Assembly (NCBI GenBank): GCA_037783415.1
Contig: JAZGTN010000047.1
Span: 3,162,001 to 3,226,000 of the forward strand
Direction of reading: 5' to 3'
Length of the DNA: 64,000 nt
Origin: Leptasterias polaris
Taxonomy: Eukaryota > Echinodermata > Asteroidea > Forcipulatida > Asteriidae
Position numbers and translations under genes: made by a program. Under the pieces are notes generated by a model, which saw only the letters and a program-made list of their open reading frames with translations, searched no databases and had not been told where the DNA came from. Below, piece by piece: positions 61,101 to 64,000 of this stretch. Every line of letters starts with the position of its first letter. Position 1 is the stretch's first letter.

Positions 61101-62315
61101 TAATTTTTGCGAGATCCGGTTTCAAAAGAGAACTCCAGGTGCATAAACGTGAAGGGCAAAAAGTGTTTCGAACATGATTTTGTACATGTCACTCTATGGG
61201 GTTTGTGGAGACAATAGCGGATCAAACCTCATAGTTCTAGGGCTAAGAGTACATGACCCCTACCACTAACAAACCCATTTTCCCTGGGTCCCCCCACTTG
61301 GAAGCAATGCCCCCCCCCCCTGTACCCCCCACCGAAAAATTCCTGGCTACGCCGCTGTGCAAAAGACCGATGGATGTGTGGATTGACACGTATGCCTCTT
61401 TGGCGTTCCAAATGTGGCTTCACAGAAATCGAATTCGAGCGAAATGTGTTAGGCATATTCAGTAACATTAAAGTATAAACTGGTGTTTTGTTTTAAATGT
61501 GTTGTTATTTTGCCTCAATGTCCACATTTTAAAAGCACTATCTGAGCTTTAACAAAATTAAAGATCAACATAGTCTCAAATTAAAAAAAGATTTGACCTT
61601 TAGTTCAATTTACTGAGGGTACTGATACATGAGAATCAGATAATGGTAACTCTTCTTATTTTTCCCTTTCTATAATTGATCATTAACAATCGTTTCTACC
61701 AGATACAGAAAACTCGATGAGGTAAACTGATTAATTTGTTAAGTCGATTATAATATTATTTTTTTTAAATCCCATTTCCTGCAGTCATATCCTTACAGGG
61801 AAAGAAAACCTCACAGAGTACAAATTTTGGGAATAAGTTCGTGGCGCCTTTGGCCATTGACGGGAATACGGGAACGTCCAGCGAAACCAGTAAGTCCATA
61901 CTTTACTGATATGTCTTGTAACTTCTCGATAAATATGCAGGGTACCCATTGCAACTAATGAAAACTATGACATGAAACAGTTTTAAACTGACCTTACGTG
62001 ATAAGACAGAATTAAAATAAGCTAAATACTAACACAAAAGTATTTTTTACCACAATTTTTACACCATTGTGTAAGTTTTGTGAGGGTTATACTGAATTAA
62101 ACCTTTTTTCAACATCCACTTCCTCTACTTGATTGCTACTACCTTTTCATTGATTTTGTCACCATTTCCCAGTTATTTTGAGATCGTCTTCTTGATGTCG
62201 ATATTTATACCGGTTATTCTTTCAGCTACTCAGAACAACCCCTGGTGGCGATTGGACTTGGGTGACGAACACTGCATTGGCAGAGTCAGAGCTACGCCTA
62301 GAGAGAGCTGCTGTG
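55040..62315 (+). CDS. Lectin gene B: F-type lectin paralogue, incomplete at window end
   Basis: Five exons are seen: 55040-55147, 55890-55988, 57050-57289, 61785-61889 and 62226-62315, all with GT..AG introns in phase 1. They match gene A exons 1-5 in order and length (108, 99 versus 105, 240, 105, 90). Domain 1 is complete and domain 2 lacks its last exon, which gene A has about 1.08 kb further on; nothing like it was found before the window ends. Homology to gene A continues through intron 5 to about 63100 and then stops, so the rest may be beyond the window or displaced. A signal-peptide exon at 30614-30728 is in the right phase to be exon 1. Function inferred: secreted, Ca-dependent, fucose-type glycan binding. 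Confidence 0.87.
55890..55988 (+). CDS. Gene B lectin exon: domain 1 core
   Basis: It encodes FDPHPWWRVDLEAEY, then SVGSITVTLRIDCCG. It keeps the vicinal cysteines (DCCG) that gene A has lost. Donor G|GTAATT. Confidence 0.88.
56064..56346. mobile_element. TA-flanked palindromic MITE in gene B intron 2
   Basis: The left end CGGAAGCGTATTGCCGCAAC + ATGAA and the right end TTCATGTGGCGGTAAAACGC + TTCCG are inverted repeats; TA on both sides (56062-56063, 56347-56348) is the Tc1/mariner-type duplication. The interior is several TTATCGTGTACGTACACGAT + AA palindromes in tandem. Orthologous in position to 17948-18140. Confidence 0.88.
56466..56771. mobile_element. tRNA-like foldback SINE in gene B intron 2
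   Basis: The outer ends GGGTTGAACAAAGAAA and TTTCTTTGTTCAACCC are inverted. Each arm carries a tRNA-like module: minus strand about 56495-56563, plus strand 56685-56746 (GGGCTAGATAGCTCAGCTGG, TAGAGCGCCGG, GTTCAAATTCC). The anticodon-position triplet reads GTT in the plus copy, and the T-arm is shortened. Not a functional tRNA. Confidence 0.8.
57050..57289 (+). CDS. Gene B lectin exon: domain 1 end
   Basis: It encodes DRFIGAVARAGLSAIVTDNQ, QCGLPATVEQS, HCDPPVTAKYVSLDID and LNIAEVTVKD. With the previous exon it gives R-I-D-C-C-G-D-R, the full Arg-x-Asp-x4-Arg pattern of the fucose site. Confidence 0.9.
57871..58826. mobile_element. Long foldback element nested in the hAT copy
   Basis: CAACCTCGTTCC at 57871 is mirrored by GGAACGAGGTTG at 58826. 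The arms pair imperfectly over hundreds of bases: CTCATATCCCCCTGG / CTAGGGGGATATGA, GACTTGTGCGTCC / GAATCAAGTCACAGAGCAAC, and GCAGTTTAGGGTG / CACCCTAAACTGCA. The inner part is GC-rich with many ACGCGT-type sites. A 117-codon minus frame across an arm is not called. Confidence 0.8.
58894..60712. mobile_element. TTAA-flanked element (T2/Kolobok-type ends), nested
   Basis: TTAA|AGGGACACACCGG at the left and CCGGTGTGTCCCT|TTAA at the right are perfect inverted ends with a TTAA duplication. TTAA with an AGGG terminus fits the T2/Kolobok class better than piggyBac, which normally begins CCC. The 1.8-kb interior has no transposase. It includes a 59750-60260 stretch of TTCGTTCCCTCGAAATATG-like repeats and a non-conserved GC-rich block at 59280-59600. 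Confidence 0.85.
60713..61357. other. Right part of the hAT copy, foldback-rich
   Basis: Contains AACGATAACCAGCGGTTCAC and its complement ATGAACCGTTGGTTATCGTT about 150 bp apart, and three tandem CGCGCAACG units near 60920. Ends in C-runs before the hAT terminus. No gene seen. Confidence 0.6.
61785..61889 (+). CDS. Gene B lectin exon: start of domain 2
   Basis: It encodes ISLQGKKTSQSTNFG and APLAIDGNTGTSSET after a CCTGCAG acceptor; donor A|GTAAGT. Ten or so residues differ from gene A exon 4, and length is the same. Confidence 0.87.
62226..62315 (+). CDS. Gene B lectin exon: domain 2 core
   Basis: It encodes TQNNPWWRLDLGDEHCIGRV and RATPRESCCG after TTCTTTCAG; donor G|GTAAAT. The site pattern reads R-E-S-C-C-G, with Ser in place of the acidic residue. 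Its continuation is not in the window. Confidence 0.88.
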
Positions 62316-63099
62316 GTAAATGAAACTATTCGAAGTAGATTCATGAAAGGGGGGCGAGCACACGTGCCCCCGGTTGCGTCAGAAAGAGCTGCTGTGGTAA
62401 ACAGCAGAAACACATAAATAAATAAATACATAAACAAAGAGAGAGAGCGTGAGAGAGGGAGAGAGGGTGGGACGGGGGGGGGGGGGGGGGTTAAGGCGAT
62501 ATTCTGTAATAACAAATGATAATTGTTGACAACTGCATGTTTGAAGACTAAAGTGAAGACTGTTCAATAATGAGGCAACAAACAGCTTAATGTCTTCAAT
62601 AAGTTTTATCTATAAAACCGGGAAACTGTTTGACAAGATAAACAATGTCCTGAAAGTCCCAGATGTTGACACAGTTGTATACATGATTGAGTCCACGTAC
62701 ATACCTCTAAACACGGATGGACGTTGACGAAGAGACTTTATTTTGAGATGGGCTTAACGTCAAAAGTGAACAGCTGAACGATGCCATGCGGTAGTAAAAT
62801 TACAAAATTTCGGCTTGCGTAAGCAGTTTTCCTAACATAGCTGTACTTTATTTATCAATATAATGTCACTTGGACTGATGTGCTTTATCAGAGAGAATCT
62901 AGTGTAACACAATTCTCCCGGGGCACTTAAGCTGACCCGTACTCGCTCCTTAAAGGCTTCGCGTTCGCTAGTTCTGTTCATAACTAAACGTGTTTACATC
63001 ATGGCTAATAGAATTTTGTTCCTAAACGGCATAAGCGTGTGGCCCCTTACTAGCAGGCCGATAGCAGGTCGATTTCCTAGCCCCGTTAAAAAAATATAT

Positions 63100-64000
63100 A
63101 AAAAAACAAGTTGAAACTAGACTTAAATTTGTGTTGCATAACAAAAACGAGGTGTTCGGCATGATATTAAAATGTTGGTCGTAATACATCCCAGCTGTCG
63201 TATTCGTAATTTTAAAAAAAGCCATCACTTGTCAAGTAATGGACAAAATATATGACAAGTACTGTACACGAAGTAAATTGCGACGTTTTTTGTAAACGAT
63301 GATATTTACATAAATCTTACAATTTTCATCGCCGTGTCTGAGAGACATACTCAGCGGGCCTAGAGCGCCTTCGGCAGGCATGGTCACGTCGATCAACGTG
63401 CCGTCGGTCTCGATGTTTGATGAGAAGCGAACCAATTTCGATCTTTTTCAGATTGAGTTTAAGTCAGTTATTAAACGTCATACATATTACTAAATCAGGT
63501 GGACATCTCAGTGAGAACTCGTCTTTTGTTCGTTGTTTACCATCAAACCATCAGACGGGCAAAAGGGAAATCACTTAAGTTTAACTTCGCACGAGTTAAC
63601 GATAAACTCATCGTGCCAAACACCATGTTTTGTTCTATGACGTTTGACATGTCTAGCTGCACACATACACAATACATGGCTGGACTACACACACGCCTCG
63701 TGGACTTACGACACTGTCATCAATGGAGCGGAACAGCCAGCCACACACAGCGCTGTGTAGTTAACATGCAGGTTAATACATACGTGGGCTTTATCGTCCG
63801 ATTTTGAAGAAAATATTCAAAGGCAAATTTTGACCTTCCGGTACGACCAGAAGAAGGGGTCATACGATTTTGGCGTTAACTTTTCAAATATAGCCCCAGT
63901 CTTGATCTATCAGATGCTCAATTATGAATATCATAGTTGTAAAATTCAAAGACATACAGCGTATAGCAAATGGTAACTTTTATAACTTAAAAACCTTGTA
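63100..64000. other. End of window, no recognised gene
   Basis: Homology to gene A intron 5 ends near 63100. A minus-strand stretch at about 63300-63435 reads TDGTLIDVTMPAEGALGPL + SMSLRHGDEN and then meets a GTAAGA donor-like site, so it could be an exon of an unknown gene on the minus strand. I found no acceptor or partner exon. The 102-codon plus frame at 63499-63807 shows nothing recognisable. Confidence 0.3.

Larger units (their letters stand above)
57668..61357. mobile_element. hAT-type element with 8-bp duplication, gene B intron 3
   Basis: The left end CAGCGGCGTAGCTACGGGG and the right end CTGGCTACGCCGCTG are inverted repeats. TGCAAAAG is duplicated exactly at 57660-57667 and 61358-61365. 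Eight-base duplications with CAGNGGCGTAG-type ends are characteristic of hAT. No transposase is visible; most of the 3.69 kb is later nested insertions. Gene A intron 3 lacks it; removing it leaves a ~0.8-kb intron like gene A's 0.92 kb. Confidence 0.93.

Overview
This window looks like intron-rich, repeat-dense animal genomic DNA. Most of it is mobile-element sequence. The only recognisable cellular genes are two secreted-lectin genes built from F-type (eel-fucolectin-like, F5/8-type-C fold) lectin exons. Clean GT..AG introns, lectin exons joined in phase 1, many foldback elements and tRNA-like SINE sequence point to a marine invertebrate, probably a deuterostome. An echinoderm such as a sea star is my best guess; it is an inference and has not been tested by any search.

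Layout. 1-12.4 kb holds two nearly identical tandem copies of a ~6.2-kb repeat unit, each with a ~90-103-bp minisatellite and an array of hairpin-forming satellite units. 12.1-16.8 kb holds a second dispersed family (called family X here) and small TIR elements. 16.9-24.1 kb is lectin gene A (+): nine exons encoding two F-type lectin domains, a Thr/Glu-rich linker and a C-terminal PAN/Apple-like module. 24.4-29.7 kb is minisatellites, a ~1-kb tandem repeat with a 60-bp poly(C) run, and a 135-bp MITE flanked by TTA. 30.6 kb carries an isolated signal-peptide exon that may start lectin gene B. 31-34 kb has repeat fragments and a 41-bp minisatellite. 35.1-37.3 kb (-) is the decayed N-terminal half of a multicopy protein family. 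38.4-42 kb is minisatellite and family X. 43.1-48.2 kb is a large imperfect inverted duplication with other elements inside. 49.5-49.9 kb is a palindromic MITE with a target duplication. 50.06-54.07 kb is a ~4-kb transposon with ~480-bp terminal inverted repeats around a decayed copy of the same family seen at 35-37 kb. 55.0-62.3 kb is lectin gene B (+), truncated by the window end; its third intron holds a nested hAT / foldback / TTAA-element insertion.

Genes A and B are local duplicates. Exon lengths, phases and even intron contents match: the TA-flanked palindromic MITE and the tRNA-like foldback lie in intron 2 of both, so they predate the duplication, while the hAT nest occurs only in B. 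Ligand-site residues differ between the copies, which suggests divergence in sugar binding. Almost all other open frames in the window are shadows in repeats and are not annotated as genes. Stretches of more than 300 bases not covered by an entry held nothing I could recognise.
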